From positions 33,084,139-33,148,138 of the forward strand of contig CM059563.1 of NCBI GenBank assembly GCA_030386875.1: 64,000 nucleotides of DNA, read 5' to 3'. Shown piece by piece: positions 60,501-63,854 of the stretch. Position 1 is the stretch's first letter. Every line of letters begins with the position of its first letter. The DNA is from Morinoia aosen (taxonomy: Eukaryota; Arthropoda; Malacostraca; Amphipoda; Talitridae). Position numbers and translations under genes: made by a program. Below the pieces are notes generated by a model that worked only from the letters and a program-made list of their open reading frames with translations, ran no database searches and had not been told where the DNA came from.

Positions 60501-63189
60501 ATGTTTTTTTAGTCAAGATTTTTCTGATAAAAAACAATGTTTTAAAAATAACAGCATTGGATTTTTAAGGTCACATGAATATATTAATATCCATGTTTTT
60601 TGTTCATAATTTTTGTATGAATAACATGTTTTTTTTTGAAAAAAAAGCATGGTTTTTTAGTCACATCTCTATCAATGACCATAAGTAAAGATATGTTATT
60701 ATAACATACCATTTATGGAGTTTAAGGTCATTCACATGTATTGTAAAATGAATGAAATATCAAAGCATGAAACTGCAGAAAATGAAAAATTTCATAAAAC
60801 CATAGAAAACCATCAATTAAGAAGTATGCTGTTTTATTTGGTAACTTGACATGAAAACAAATAATGTAATGTGGTTCTTTTTCTTGCTGAGTTATTTTCA
60901 GACAAAATATTTAAAAAAAACCAAAATATCCACGTTTTTTTTGGCCACGGTTTTTTTTGTAAAAAAAACGTGTTTTTTTTAAAAAAAACGGCATGGTTTT
61001 TTTTGAGTCACATCTCTAGGTGGATCAGTGTACCTCAAAAAGAAAACAGTGGGTGTCATCAACCTTGACTGATCACCCATGGCAACTGCATGAGCTAGAG
61101 AGATGTGTAGTTATAGCATACAAGCTTGTCTCCATAGGTGAAGAGGCATCTCTTTTGCGCATCAGTCATGGTTCTGCTCATCTGAGTTTTCATTTGAGAA
61201 GTTATTCAAACCCAAATACGTGAAATGAACTCGAGACTGACTCAAAAAACTTTTTCATTGATGGCATACAAAATTTGGTGTGACTTGCTGGACTAAGTGC
61301 GTTGGTTAATAAGTAGAATGTCAATTGAGGCACTGTTGAGGCCTATGTTTGTTAAATAACATTTTCTAACAAAGAGTGTAAGTTTTTAACTTGACCCTCG
61401 TGGGCTGGTAGTTCTTAAGCTCCTACCCTCTTCAGCTGCCAGTTGATCTTATTGCTTTCCAGGATTTCCCTTCCGTCGGTCCATTTTGTAGTTATATCTG
61501 TATGAAATTATCTCCTGCTCATGGCCCCCTACTTTGCTCATGATGCATCCCTACCTGTTTATAGTTTATTCTTAGTTTTCCATCCTTATCACGTATACCC
61601 CTCAGGGGGATGTAACTATTGTATCTATGGGAATTGGCGCTCCCAGGGGAAAATGTGTGAGGGCCCGAGCTGAGAGTTAGGTAGGCCTATCTTTTGTTGA
61701 AATGAAATTTTTTTGTGTTATATTATAGACCCCCTTTTTCGGTTCTCTGCTGTCCTGTTTTTCAGCACCTACTACTTTCTTCTTCAACTTTGATCTGCTT
61801 TCAAGAACTTCTTTCTCAACACACTGTTTCTATGCCCATTCTGCATAGATTCCCCATTCTCTCATCTCCATACTTAATGGTGCCTTCCTCCTTCTCTTTG
61901 ATACGCCTCATTTTTGTAGCGGTTATGGAGGCTTAAACTAACATGATATAATCTAGCCTCATCAGGTACAGTGTCGTAGTCGTTCCTTGGTCTGATTCAG
62001 AGTACAAGTCAACCTGTCTACTGTATGTTTGTAAATTATTCTATTCTCTATTCTACCTGCAAATGTCCACTGTCTTGAATAAATAGCTCATTCGAATAAT
62101 TATAGTTTTTTGCTCATGGGCATGGTCATTATAAAATTCAATTCTCAATTGTTCCTAATTGTTATGCCCACAATTTATTTTGCAGTATACATACGTATTT
62201 CATGTTCACATGCAGTGCTGCACTTCATGTTACGGTACACATATTATAAATTCATATGCAGAATTTGAGTATTTTTCATATTCTATTGCTCCTAATTTTC
62301 AAATTTCATTTTATATTTTACAGTACTCATTTTATATGCACATCCAGTGTTAGAGTATTTCTCATAGCAATTAGGGCTTTACACTGATGACGAAGCCATA
62401 AATTCTGGCAGGTCTGCATCAAATGGGAAGAACGGCGTGTGGCGGATGAGAAGGCCGGCGTAGTGACTCCTGCGGTCGAGACGCGCATGAAGGGTCGCAC
62501 TCTTCTCGACCAGTACCGGCCCGCCGTGCATGCAGACACAGTCGTGTACTTCCTCGTACGGCTGCCGTGTCAAGTGCACGAGACAAGCACGGCCACCTCA
62601 GCGCTGCTGCCCAATGCCAGCCCTCCATTGCCGGCTGCCACTGCCAGCGAGTTGCTATCCAGGCGTTGCTCTCTCCTGCTCAAACGCGCTCTCGTCGTCT
62701 GGCCAAATGCCGACCCCAAGCTCGGTTGGCTCGACAAGCTCTTCCAAGGCGTGGATTCTCCCCAGTACAGTCAGGGAAATGTGTGCTCTGGTTTGGAGCT
62801 GCTTACTTTCCTGGTGGGGAAACTGAAACGAGAACAAATGCTGTCCGCCGTGAAAGGCTTATACCGCGGGTTGTTGTGCTGCTGCGCTTGTTCCAACCCT
62901 CGCATCATCCGTCTGCTTCATCCTCTCCTCTCAACCCTGTTCACCACTTTTGGGGTGGATGATCTTGAGGAGCTGATGTCACGAGCGACAAAATTAGTGC
63001 AGGACACTCTCAATAACTATGACCGCGGCCCTCCCGGCTCCGTGTTGACGCTGTACCCCGCCCTGATGGTGATGCGAGCTGTCGCACAGCACTCCACCCA
63101 GTACCTGGACAAGCTGATGGCGTCCGTCATGAAAGTGCTGCAGAAAATTACGCGGGACCACTTGACGCCCATCGGACCTGATATCTCAA
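15391..63189 (+). CDS. Trrap: TRRAP/Nipped-A (Tra1 family) gene, 10 coding exons, 3' end outside the window
   Basis: Spliced gene for the giant HEAT-repeat scaffold that, in known TRRAP/Tra1 proteins, docks transcription activators onto SAGA and NuA4/TIP60 acetyltransferase complexes in the nucleus. Ten exons join in consistent phase: 15391-15537, 19000-19110, 24289-24477, 25269-25502, 30537-30697, 36189-36424, 45462-45585, 46999-51590, 53020-53240, 62412-63189. They give about 2,264 codons of a family usually near 3,800 residues, so the FAT and PIKK-like domains lie beyond 64000. Identity rests on long collinear similarity to vertebrate TRRAP as I recall it (e.g. [54 protein letters not shown]). 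No internal stop or frameshift is seen. Intron sizes run from about 0.8 to 9.2 kb, filled with transposons and minisatellites. Confidence 0.96.
16265..17588 (+). mobile_element. CAGGGTGCGTACAGGC transposon, short copy
   Basis: A 1,324-bp element in intron 1 with perfect 16-bp inverted ends CAGGGTGCGTACAGGC / GCCTGTACGCACCCTG and a 6-bp target duplication GTATAA (16259-16264, 17589-17594). Nearly identical over shared parts to the longer copy at 55196-57346, but more of the interior is deleted (the start MPGSC joins directly to the region [10 protein letters not shown]). Contains a (GT)n run at ~16642. Confidence 0.85.
16724..17336 (+). pseudogene. Transposase remnant, C-terminal half
   Basis: Encodes [20 protein letters not shown], then [20 protein letters not shown], and a Lys/Glu-rich coiled-coil tail. 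The [14 protein letters not shown] motif resembles the C-terminal dimerisation segment of hAT transposases. A single C-to-T change relative to the other copy makes a stop eleven codons before the normal end. The N-terminal and middle parts, including the catalytic core, are missing. Confidence 0.75.
18170..18620. other. GC-rich island in intron 1, unassigned
   Basis: Sharply higher GC than its surroundings, especially 18365-18440. It may be an old LTR or other insertion. A 5-bp AACAT occurs on both sides, but the ends do not form TG...CA, so no class is claimed. Confidence 0.3.
19000..19110 (+). CDS. Trrap: TRRAP exon 2
   Basis: Residues 50-86. Acceptor tttatttcag, donor gtaagt, 111 bp, phase 0 at both ends. 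The encoded segment [19 protein letters not shown] matches the conserved SPxYxxFLEHxIxxFLxxL helix pair of TRRAP. It ends in HHQQ and runs into the [14 protein letters not shown] helix of exon 3. Confidence 0.93.
20424..21112 (+). mobile_element. CCCCTCAGGGGG retroposon, copy 4 (old, 5' truncated, split)
   Basis: Diverged copy whose left part (GAGGTCCCAAGCTGAAAGTT) and right part (GACCCACTTTTTCTTTGGTTCAG to GGGAGGCTCAAACTAAC) are separated by the younger copy at 20530-20896. Confidence 0.7.
20530..20896 (+). mobile_element. CCCCTCAGGGGG retroposon, copy 5, nested in copy 4
   Basis: Full-length copy with a perfect 14-bp target duplication TCTGTTTTGTCATG (20516-20529, 20897-20910). The tail is TTATCATAATTATAATCATG-like. 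Confidence 0.85.
21590..22745 (+). pseudogene. Penelope-like element: reverse transcriptase and GIY-YIG remnant
   Basis: Fragments in shifting frames: [16 protein letters not shown] (RT motif with conserved GxPLxPxxA) at ~21690, [11 protein letters not shown] (RT catalytic YVDD) at ~21805, [15 protein letters not shown], then a GIY-YIG endonuclease start [20 protein letters not shown] at ~22470-22530. A duplicated short segment near 21640-21690 and at least two frameshifts show it is dead. The order RT then GIY-YIG is diagnostic of Penelope-like retroelements. A hammerhead-like hairpin follows at 22992. Confidence 0.8.
22992..23026 (+). ncRNA. Degenerate hammerhead-like motif of the Penelope-like element
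   Basis: CTTGATGATGACC, loop ACAGTAGAA, then GGTCAAAACGTCG: a GACC/GGTC stem between TGATGA and an AAAAC core where GAAAC would be expected. Position downstream of the endonuclease domain fits the ribozyme site in Penelope-like elements. Core substitutions suggest it is inactive. Confidence 0.45.
23889..24092 (+). mobile_element. CCCCTCAGGGGG retroposon, copy 6 (internally deleted)
   Basis: 5' part CTCTCAAGGGATACAACTAT to AAAGTTTATGTAGG fused to the 3' part GATTCCACATTCCCTTGTG through TTAGGGAGGCTTAAAATAAC and a CTAATCCAATC tail. Confidence 0.7.
24289..24477 (+). CDS. Trrap: TRRAP exon 3
   Basis: Residues 87-149. Acceptor gtgtgcag, donor gtaagt, 189 bp, phase 0/0. It encodes the highly conserved [17 protein letters not shown] and [21 protein letters not shown] segments of the N-terminal HEAT repeats. 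Confidence 0.95.
25269..25502 (+). CDS. Trrap: TRRAP exon 4 (two possible acceptors)
   Basis: Residues 150-227 if the acceptor is 25267/25268 (cctctcccctacgagcag). The conserved part is [18 protein letters not shown]. An in-frame alternative acceptor at 25306/25307 (gcacagcag) would drop 13 residues ([13 protein letters not shown]) and give the same spacing as vertebrate TRRAP, but its pyrimidine tract is poor. The donor is gtgagt at 25503 after codon ACT, phase 0. The following intron starts directly in a GT-rich minisatellite. Confidence 0.85.
25503..26075 (+). repeat. GT-rich minisatellite beginning at the exon 4 donor
   Basis: About 20 units of a roughly 28-30 bp G/T-rich sequence built on GGTGTGTGTGGTGGATGGGG + ATAGACT or ATAGGCT, with length variants. 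It begins with the splice donor itself (GTGAGTGGTGGTAGGCTGG), leaving no unique intron sequence in between. Sense strand is almost free of C. Confidence 0.9.
26117..27657 (+). repeat. 33-bp minisatellite in intron 4 (about 47 units)
   Basis: Unit of 33 bp beginning TGGCCTACTCCTATGAGAAG and ending GCCATCAAGTGCA. The first ten units are essentially identical. After about 26415, C/T and A/G variants and a recurring 32-bp unit (CTACTCTATG lacking one C) form higher-order groups. Because 33 is divisible by three the unit reads open as an 11-residue repeat, but 32-bp units and ATCTAG variants break that frame. Exon 4 joins exon 5 directly, so this is intron. Confidence 0.9.
27660..30536. other. Rest of intron 4, no feature recognised
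   Basis: AT-rich unique-looking sequence. Short frames on both strands (e.g. 99 codons at 28503-28802) have no recognisable domain and overlap each other on opposite strands. Confidence 0.45.
30537..30697 (+). CDS. Trrap: TRRAP exon 5
   Basis: Residues 228-281. Acceptor atgtgcag, donor gtcagt after ..CACCG, leaving a codon split 2+1. It encodes [20 protein letters not shown] and the HEAT helix [17 protein letters not shown]. It joins exon 4 in phase 0, so the whole 5-kb minisatellite-bearing interval between them is intron. Confidence 0.95.
31044..31405 (+). mobile_element. CCCCTCAGGGGG retroposon, copy 7 (full length)
   Basis: Perfect 13-bp target duplication GCTGGGGTCTGCA (31031-31043, 31406-31418). 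Tail CTAATCTAACTAATCTAA. Confidence 0.85.
32396..33885 (-). mobile_element. DD41D mariner-like transposon, apparently intact
   Basis: A 1,490-bp element. Inverted terminal repeats of 166 bp (32396-32561 and 33720-33885) look identical by eye, starting CAGGGTGTTTCAAAAATACA, with TA on each side. It encodes one uninterrupted transposase on the minus strand. Long identical ends and an intact ORF indicate a recent insertion. Confidence 0.92.
32563..33654 (-). CDS. Mariner-family transposase, DD41D type with DUF4817-like N-terminus
   Basis: 363 codons (Met9 is an equally plausible start). Residues ~9-62 ([20 protein letters not shown] to LHQRLCEYG) match the helix-turn-helix DUF4817 family common in insects. 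GRGRPRS at 70-76 is an AT-hook-like linker. Catalytic triad: D164 in LFTDEAQF, D255 in [10 protein letters not shown], and D297 in [12 protein letters not shown]. The last two are separated by 41 residues, which places it in the DD41D (rosa-like) branch rather than DD34D mariner or DD34E Tc1. The stop codon lies one base inside the terminal repeat boundary. Likely catalyses cut-and-paste transposition into TA. Confidence 0.92.
   Translation of the reverse strand: MFGVRLCVMYTNQELAEMHLIYGKADGNAALARRLYQERYPQRQCPDRKTFVSLHQRLCEYGKFDSPGLGRGRPRSTTPEEQEEILEIVNRTPSISTRRLALQVNVPHTTVWRLLKEYQLYPYHLQRVQALSPADYPARVRYCQWFLQQCAANPNFPALVLFTDEAQFTRDGITNLHNQHVWAYENPNATVASHHQVRFSLNMWAGIIGDRLVGPHVLVNRLTGQAYTNFLENIIPDVYDDTPLIDRQHAHFLHDGAPAHFSRTARRYLDRRFPDRWIGRGGPIAWPPRSPDLNPLDFYLWGHLKSLVYSSPVPDLESLRNRIVARSEDIRNIPGVWDRVRRSMRHRCEVCIQAGGGHFEHLL
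34185..34213 (-). ncRNA. Hammerhead-like ribozyme motif, minus-strand copy
   Basis: On the minus strand CTGATGATGAGC, loop GAAG, GCTCGAAACGTCC: the CTGANGA and GAAAC boxes of a hammerhead around a 4-bp stem. One extra U follows CTGATGA and stems I and III are not obvious, so self-cleavage is unproven. Confidence 0.5.
34286..34561 (-). pseudogene. GIY-YIG endonuclease domain, minus-strand copy
   Basis: 91 codons starting [16 protein letters not shown]. The upstream [11 protein letters not shown] part of the GIY-YIG fold lies in another frame relation to the truncated RT. It differs from the plus-strand copy by about one residue (YRTG versus YWTG). Confidence 0.75.
34587..35096 (-). pseudogene. 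Penelope-like reverse transcriptase fragment
   Basis: Minus-strand frame with the RT signature [17 protein letters not shown], then [20 protein letters not shown], where the catalytic YVDD is read as YVDE, and [18 protein letters not shown]-terminal RT motifs are missing and the frame ends before the endonuclease domain, so this copy is truncated and probably inactive. Confidence 0.8.
35035..35364 (+). pseudogene. GIY-YIG endonuclease domain, plus-strand copy
   Basis: 109 codons. [20 protein letters not shown] carries the two-tyrosine start of a GIY-YIG nuclease, followed by the conserved Arg in RIAEHQGR and a HAFECDT segment. There is no RT in front of it, so it is a partial copy. Confidence 0.75.
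35437..35465 (+). ncRNA. Hammerhead-like ribozyme motif, plus-strand copy
   Basis: Identical 29-base motif in the inverted arm of the same Penelope-like insertion. Confidence 0.5.
35607..35957 (+). mobile_element. CCCCTCAGGGGG retroposon, copy 9
   Basis: From TCTCAGGGGGATACAACTAT to TTAGGGAGGCTTAAACTAAC and a CTAATTTAATCC tail. Moderately diverged. Confidence 0.75.
36189..36424 (+). CDS. Trrap: TRRAP exon 6
   Basis: Residues 281-360. Acceptor cgttttgcag. The first base completes the split Arg codon from exon 5. It encodes [28 protein letters not shown] and [17 protein letters not shown]. The donor is gtaagt at 36425, phase 1. An alternative donor GTCCGT four bases upstream would break the frame with exon 7, whereas 36424 restores a conserved Gln codon across the junction. 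Confidence 0.95.
36449..39859 (+). repeat. 3.4-kb pyrimidine-rich minisatellite in intron 6, units of 23, 24 and 25 bp
   Basis: Starts 25 bp after the exon 6 donor. Three blocks: ~36449-37515 with 23-bp units (CTCTCATTCGCCCTTTTTCG + TAC), ~37515-39025 with 24-bp units (CTCTCATTTGCCCCCTTTTC + CCAC), ~39025-39859 with 25-bp units (CTCTCGTTTGCCCCCCTTTT + CCCAC; three with a longer C run near 39181-39240). Runs of identical variants are contiguous (14 with CAGTTG, 3 with CACATG, 6 with CTTTTTCC). No unit contains a stop in most frames, so 800-1,200-codon frames exist on both strands but are not genes. Confidence 0.95.
39860..43077. other. Intron 6 middle part, nothing firm
   Basis: AT-rich intronic DNA. 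A minus-strand 84-codon frame at 42840-43094 ([20 protein letters not shown]) faintly resembles the region after GIY-YIG domains in retroelements, but is too short to assign. Confidence 0.4.
43078..43282 (+). mobile_element. CCCCTCAGGGGG retroposon, copy 10 (3' truncated)
   Basis: TCCTCAAAAGGATACAAGTA through the GGGGGAACACACCTGGTGTA region, cut by the next copy. Confidence 0.65.
43284..43643 (+). mobile_element. CCCCTCAGGGGG retroposon, copy 11
   Basis: Diverged 5' end (CCCTTCAAGGGGACACTATT), then the full body to TTAGGGAGGCTTAAACTAAC and a CTAATCTAATC tail. Adjoins copy 10, probably inserted into it. Confidence 0.7.
43645..44670. other. Intron 6, no feature recognised
   Basis: No ORF, tandem repeat or transposon end supported. 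Confidence 0.4.
44672..45045 (+). mobile_element. CCCCTCAGGGGG retroposon, copy 12
   Basis: Full body with the clearest tail of the family: CTAATCTAATCCAATCCAAT, i.e. a pentanucleotide (AATCC)n. Confidence 0.8.
45046..45104 (+). mobile_element. CCCCTCAGGGGG retroposon, copy 13 (3' end only)
   Basis: Only the last ~55 bp (TCTTTTTGGATCGCCTTTGT, GGGAGGCTTGAACTAAC) plus its own tail, directly abutting the tail of copy 12. A 5'-truncated insertion or a slippage duplicate. Confidence 0.65.
45462..45585 (+). CDS. Trrap: TRRAP exon 7
   Basis: Residues 360-401. Acceptor aacttgtgcag, donor gtgaac. It encodes [18 protein letters not shown] and the near-invariant [18 protein letters not shown]. The codon is split 2+1 (Arg) into exon 8. 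Base composition is clearly GC-richer than the flanking introns. Confidence 0.96.
45586..46998. other. Intron 7, no feature recognised
   Basis: 1.4 kb AT-rich. A 96-codon plus-strand frame at 46399-46689 has no recognisable motif. Confidence 0.5.
46999..51590 (+). CDS. Trrap: TRRAP exon 8 (4.6-kb giant exon)
   Basis: Residues 401-1932 in one 4,592-bp uninterrupted exon. Acceptor gtttcttacag, donor gtgagt after MEDG. It encodes most of the HEAT solenoid. Landmarks in order: [18 protein letters not shown]; a Ser/Ala/Pro-rich, probably disordered loop at residues ~490-560 (in vertebrates Pro-rich); the segment [60 protein letters not shown]; and at the end SGHLLL-like helices and the motif [15 protein letters not shown]. 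No intron is seen, although vertebrate TRRAP is split into many exons here. Codon use is GC-richer than the flanking AT-rich introns. Confidence 0.97.
51605..51785 (+). repeat. 58-bp tandem repeat (three units) at the start of intron 8
   Basis: Unit containing TTCTGCTTCAATGTCTGCTC and GTGGTCGCCAGTTTGTGTAC, repeated at a 58-bp step (TTCTGC at 51630, 51688, 51746). It starts about 15 bp after the exon 8 donor. Confidence 0.9.
51851..52206 (+). mobile_element. CCCCTCAGGGGG retroposon, copy 14 (old)
   Basis: Recognisable from GAGGTCCCGAGCTGAGGGAG to GGAACGCTTTTGTTACAGTT and an ATCTAATCTAG tail; 5' end lost. Confidence 0.6.
52207..53019. other. Remainder of intron 8, no feature recognised
   Basis: AT-rich unique sequence up to the acceptor ccgctgcag of exon 9. 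Confidence 0.5.
53020..53240 (+). CDS. Trrap: TRRAP exon 9
   Basis: Residues 1932-2005. Acceptor ccgctgcag, with the first two bases completing a Gly codon ([14 protein letters not shown]). It encodes the conserved [15 protein letters not shown] and [10 protein letters not shown] helices. Donor gtacga, phase 0. A 19-bp minisatellite starts about six bases into the intron. GC-rich. Confidence 0.95.
53247..53835 (+). repeat. 19-bp minisatellite at the start of intron 9 (about 30 units)
   Basis: Unit AAGAAATAGTAATACTTTC, with variants (GGAAATAG, AGTAGTACT, shortened GAAATAGTACTTTC). Begins six or seven bases after the exon 9 donor. The last third shifts to CTTTTAGGAAATAGTAATA units. Confidence 0.95.
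53836..54879. other. Intron 9, no feature recognised
   Basis: Contains a short (TGCC)n run at ~54255. No gene or mobile element boundary supported. Confidence 0.4.
54880..55175 (+). mobile_element. CCCCTCAGGGGG retroposon, copy 15 (old, 5' degraded)
   Basis: Recognisable through TTTTCAGCACCTAATGCTTT, CATAGATTCTTCATTCCCTT and GGTTAGGGGAGCTTAAACTG. Confidence 0.55.
55196..57346 (+). mobile_element. CAGGGTGCGTACAGGC transposon, long copy
   Basis: 2,151 bp in intron 9. Perfect 16-bp inverted ends as in the copy at 16265; 6-bp target duplication CATTAA (55190-55195, 57347-57352). Subterminal repeats AGTAGTGGAATTTT occur near both ends in direct orientation. An internal deletion joins the N-terminal part (starting [19 protein letters not shown] at 55642, with a CTACESEF zinc-finger-like half) out of frame to the downstream ORF, so this copy is probably non-autonomous. 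Confidence 0.88.
55763..57121 (+). CDS. Transposase C-terminal region, hAT-like, 452-codon ORF
   Basis: Open from 55763 to 57121. It includes [20 protein letters not shown], a helical middle ([20 protein letters not shown]), the segment [20 protein letters not shown] that resembles the C-terminal hAT dimerisation motif, and a highly charged Lys/Glu-rich coiled-coil tail of ~110 residues. The first ATG may not be a native start: the reading frame is entered through a deletion junction near 55760. I recognise this protein type from invertebrate and fish repeat proteins but cannot name a described family. Confidence 0.7.
   Translation: MFWLENVRVAERGLELWPHLKEFVQAVKSGNIPQPKGKSYKTIEGLSLDPLFEAKVQAFLSVAKILNPFLKKFQGDAPLLPFMCNDIIKILKVLLERCVKAEVLEKLTTPAKYAALDFNDKTIYLQNSKIDPGFVAASILKDQMAAKKVNERLAFSFRDDVKNFLVAVIKKIVEKSPLKFGLARNMGWLVPSVFVDRTKREKTKSMLKNCLQLLSDAKRLPQGDIDEVMSQFSEFFDEAQRKISTFNSFQQDTDWLDVFWSSQLATSSLKKLWLVVKMLLVLSHGQASVERGFSVSKQLMEVNMGENTIVAQRVVMDHIKHVGGISKVDISKKLLFSASQGRQRYQHYLDQKKEEAEKQKKGEKRKRELDEVENLKTKRKRMEESLQALVEDADSFARKAEDKNDLRLLAKSNALRKSAKDKQEQLKGLNAEINDKLNALANAQQMLLNCPA
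57958..58262. repeat. Inverted repeat inside the A/T-rich element
   Basis: Arms of about 140 bp: ACAGTAAAAGTGGTGGCAGA (57966) pairs with the complementary TCTGCCACTACTTTTACTGT near 58229-58248; the pairing includes GAACTTATATTGATGGAGTC. Confidence 0.8.
58402..58949. mobile_element. GGTAAAT-family foldback transposon, copy P2
   Basis: 548 bp. Ends GGTAAAT...ATTTACC; perfect 8-bp duplication ATATTTTC (58394-58401, 58950-58957). The left arm module (CTTTTCTTCCATACACTTTT) is present twice in tandem inside the copy. Confidence 0.85.
59380..59655 (+). mobile_element. CCCCTCAGGGGG retroposon, copy 16 (internally deleted)
   Basis: Target duplication GTAAAAAAAACA (59367-59378) and GTAAAAAAAAACA (59656-). 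Lacks ~70 bp before CTTCCTTCCTCTCTTTG. Inserted in the A/T-rich element. Confidence 0.8.
60083..60331. repeat. Palindrome with hammerhead-like hairpins in both arms
   Basis: Arms of about 110 bp meeting near 60205; ends TTAGAAC / GTTCTAA. The right arm reads CTGAGGATGGAG, loop CTAGT, CTCCGAAAGGT, again a CTGANGA box, stem and GAAA. The left arm is the complement with one core change. Confidence 0.7.
61598..61957 (+). mobile_element. CCCCTCAGGGGG retroposon, copy 17
   Basis: Full length from CCCCTCAGGGGGATGTAACT to GAGGCTTAAACTAACATGAT and ATAATCTAG. Confidence 0.8.
61960..62411. other. End of intron 9, no feature recognised
   Basis: AT-rich. A loose direct repeat ACATACGTATTTCATGTTCA / similar text around 62187-62340. 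Ends at acceptor attctggcag. Confidence 0.4.
62412..63189 (+). CDS. Trrap: TRRAP exon 10 (last in window)
   Basis: Residues 2006-2264. Acceptor attctggcag; it starts VCIKWEERR, equivalent to the VVIKWELQR segment of vertebrate TRRAP. Further on: [47 protein letters not shown] and [20 protein letters not shown]. The donor is taken at 63190 (gtaatt), phase 1, because the continuing frame reaches a stop at about 63216. The linker after the first helix is shorter than in vertebrates and I see no counterpart of their Lys/Arg-rich block here. GC-rich. Confidence 0.93.
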
Positions 63190-63345
63190 GTAATTGCCTT
63201 AGTGTACTGATAGATTAATGCATTTCTTTGATGTCTTGTTGATGAAATGACGGCTTCCCACATGGCGCCGCTTGGACCTGATATCTCAAGTAATTGATGT
63301 AGTGTGCTGATGGGTTGATGCCTTTGAAATCTTGTTGATGTTTGA
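63173..63345 (+). repeat. 100-bp tandem duplication spanning the exon 10 donor
   Basis: GGACCTGATATCTCAAGTAA occurs at 63174 (last 16 coding bases plus donor) and again at 63274. Similarity continues through TAGTGT.CTGAT and CTTGTTGATG at the same 100-bp offset. The second copy therefore contains a duplicate exon end and donor in the intron. Confidence 0.85.
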
Positions 63346-63394
63346 TCTAATTATGTTGGCTTCCCTCTGCTACTGACCAGTTATGCTACTGTTC

Positions 63395-63525
63395 CCTAAA
63401 GGATCTTGTATAGGAACTCACCTTGTGCGTAGATTTCCATTCCCTTAAAACCATATCAATGGGTCCTTCAACCTTCTTCTCTTGAACACCTTTGTTGTGG
63501 TTGGGAGGCCTAAACTGATTTAATC
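63395..63525 (+). mobile_element. CCCCTCAGGGGG retroposon, copy 18 (3' fragment)
   Basis: AAAGGATCTTGTATAGGAAC to TTGGGAGGCCTAAACTGATT and TAATCTAG. Confidence 0.6.
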
Positions 63526-63539
63526 TAGTCTCTTCTTTG

Positions 63540-63695
63540 TCTTTTCTTTCCCTTCTAACTGAACAAGCTATTTCTGTGCTCTGAGTCCCCTGTGTGGGAA
63601 CGCACCTCATTTTCTACAGGCCGAATCAAATGATGCCTTCTTTTCGCTCTTTGGAGATCGTCTTTGTTGTAGCTAGGAAGTCTTACACATACTTA
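63540..63695 (+). mobile_element. CCCCTCAGGGGG retroposon, copy 19 (3' fragment, diverged)
   Basis: TGTGTGGGAACGCACCTCAT, TGATGCCTTCTTTTCGCTCT and GTTGTAGCTAGGAAGTCTTA. Confidence 0.5.
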
Positions 63696-63854
63696 TACTC
63701 GTATAATATGATATATATTCTTGATTTACGCTGAACAATATCTCTGTAAGCACTTCAATGTTGAGGAAATAATCCTTCAATGTTGAGGAAATCAATAATG
63801 GCCACAGAGAGCGCTTCTTTACGTATTGTTCTGATGTTCGATGCGTTAGTGGCA

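Larger units (their letters stand above)
57755..61018. mobile_element. 3.3-kb A/T-rich hAT-like element with nested insertions
   Basis: Ends TAGTGATG and CATCTCTA (complement TAGAGATG) flanked by a perfect 8-bp duplication GGTGGATC (57747-57754, 61019-61026). The body is a mass of 50-70 bp repeats built on ATGTTTTTTAGTCATGATTT and AATATATTAATATCCATG, in one orientation on the left half and the opposite on the right. Inserted or contained: foldback 57958-58262, P2 at 58402, retroposon at 59380, palindrome at 60083. No transposase seen. Confidence 0.7.
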
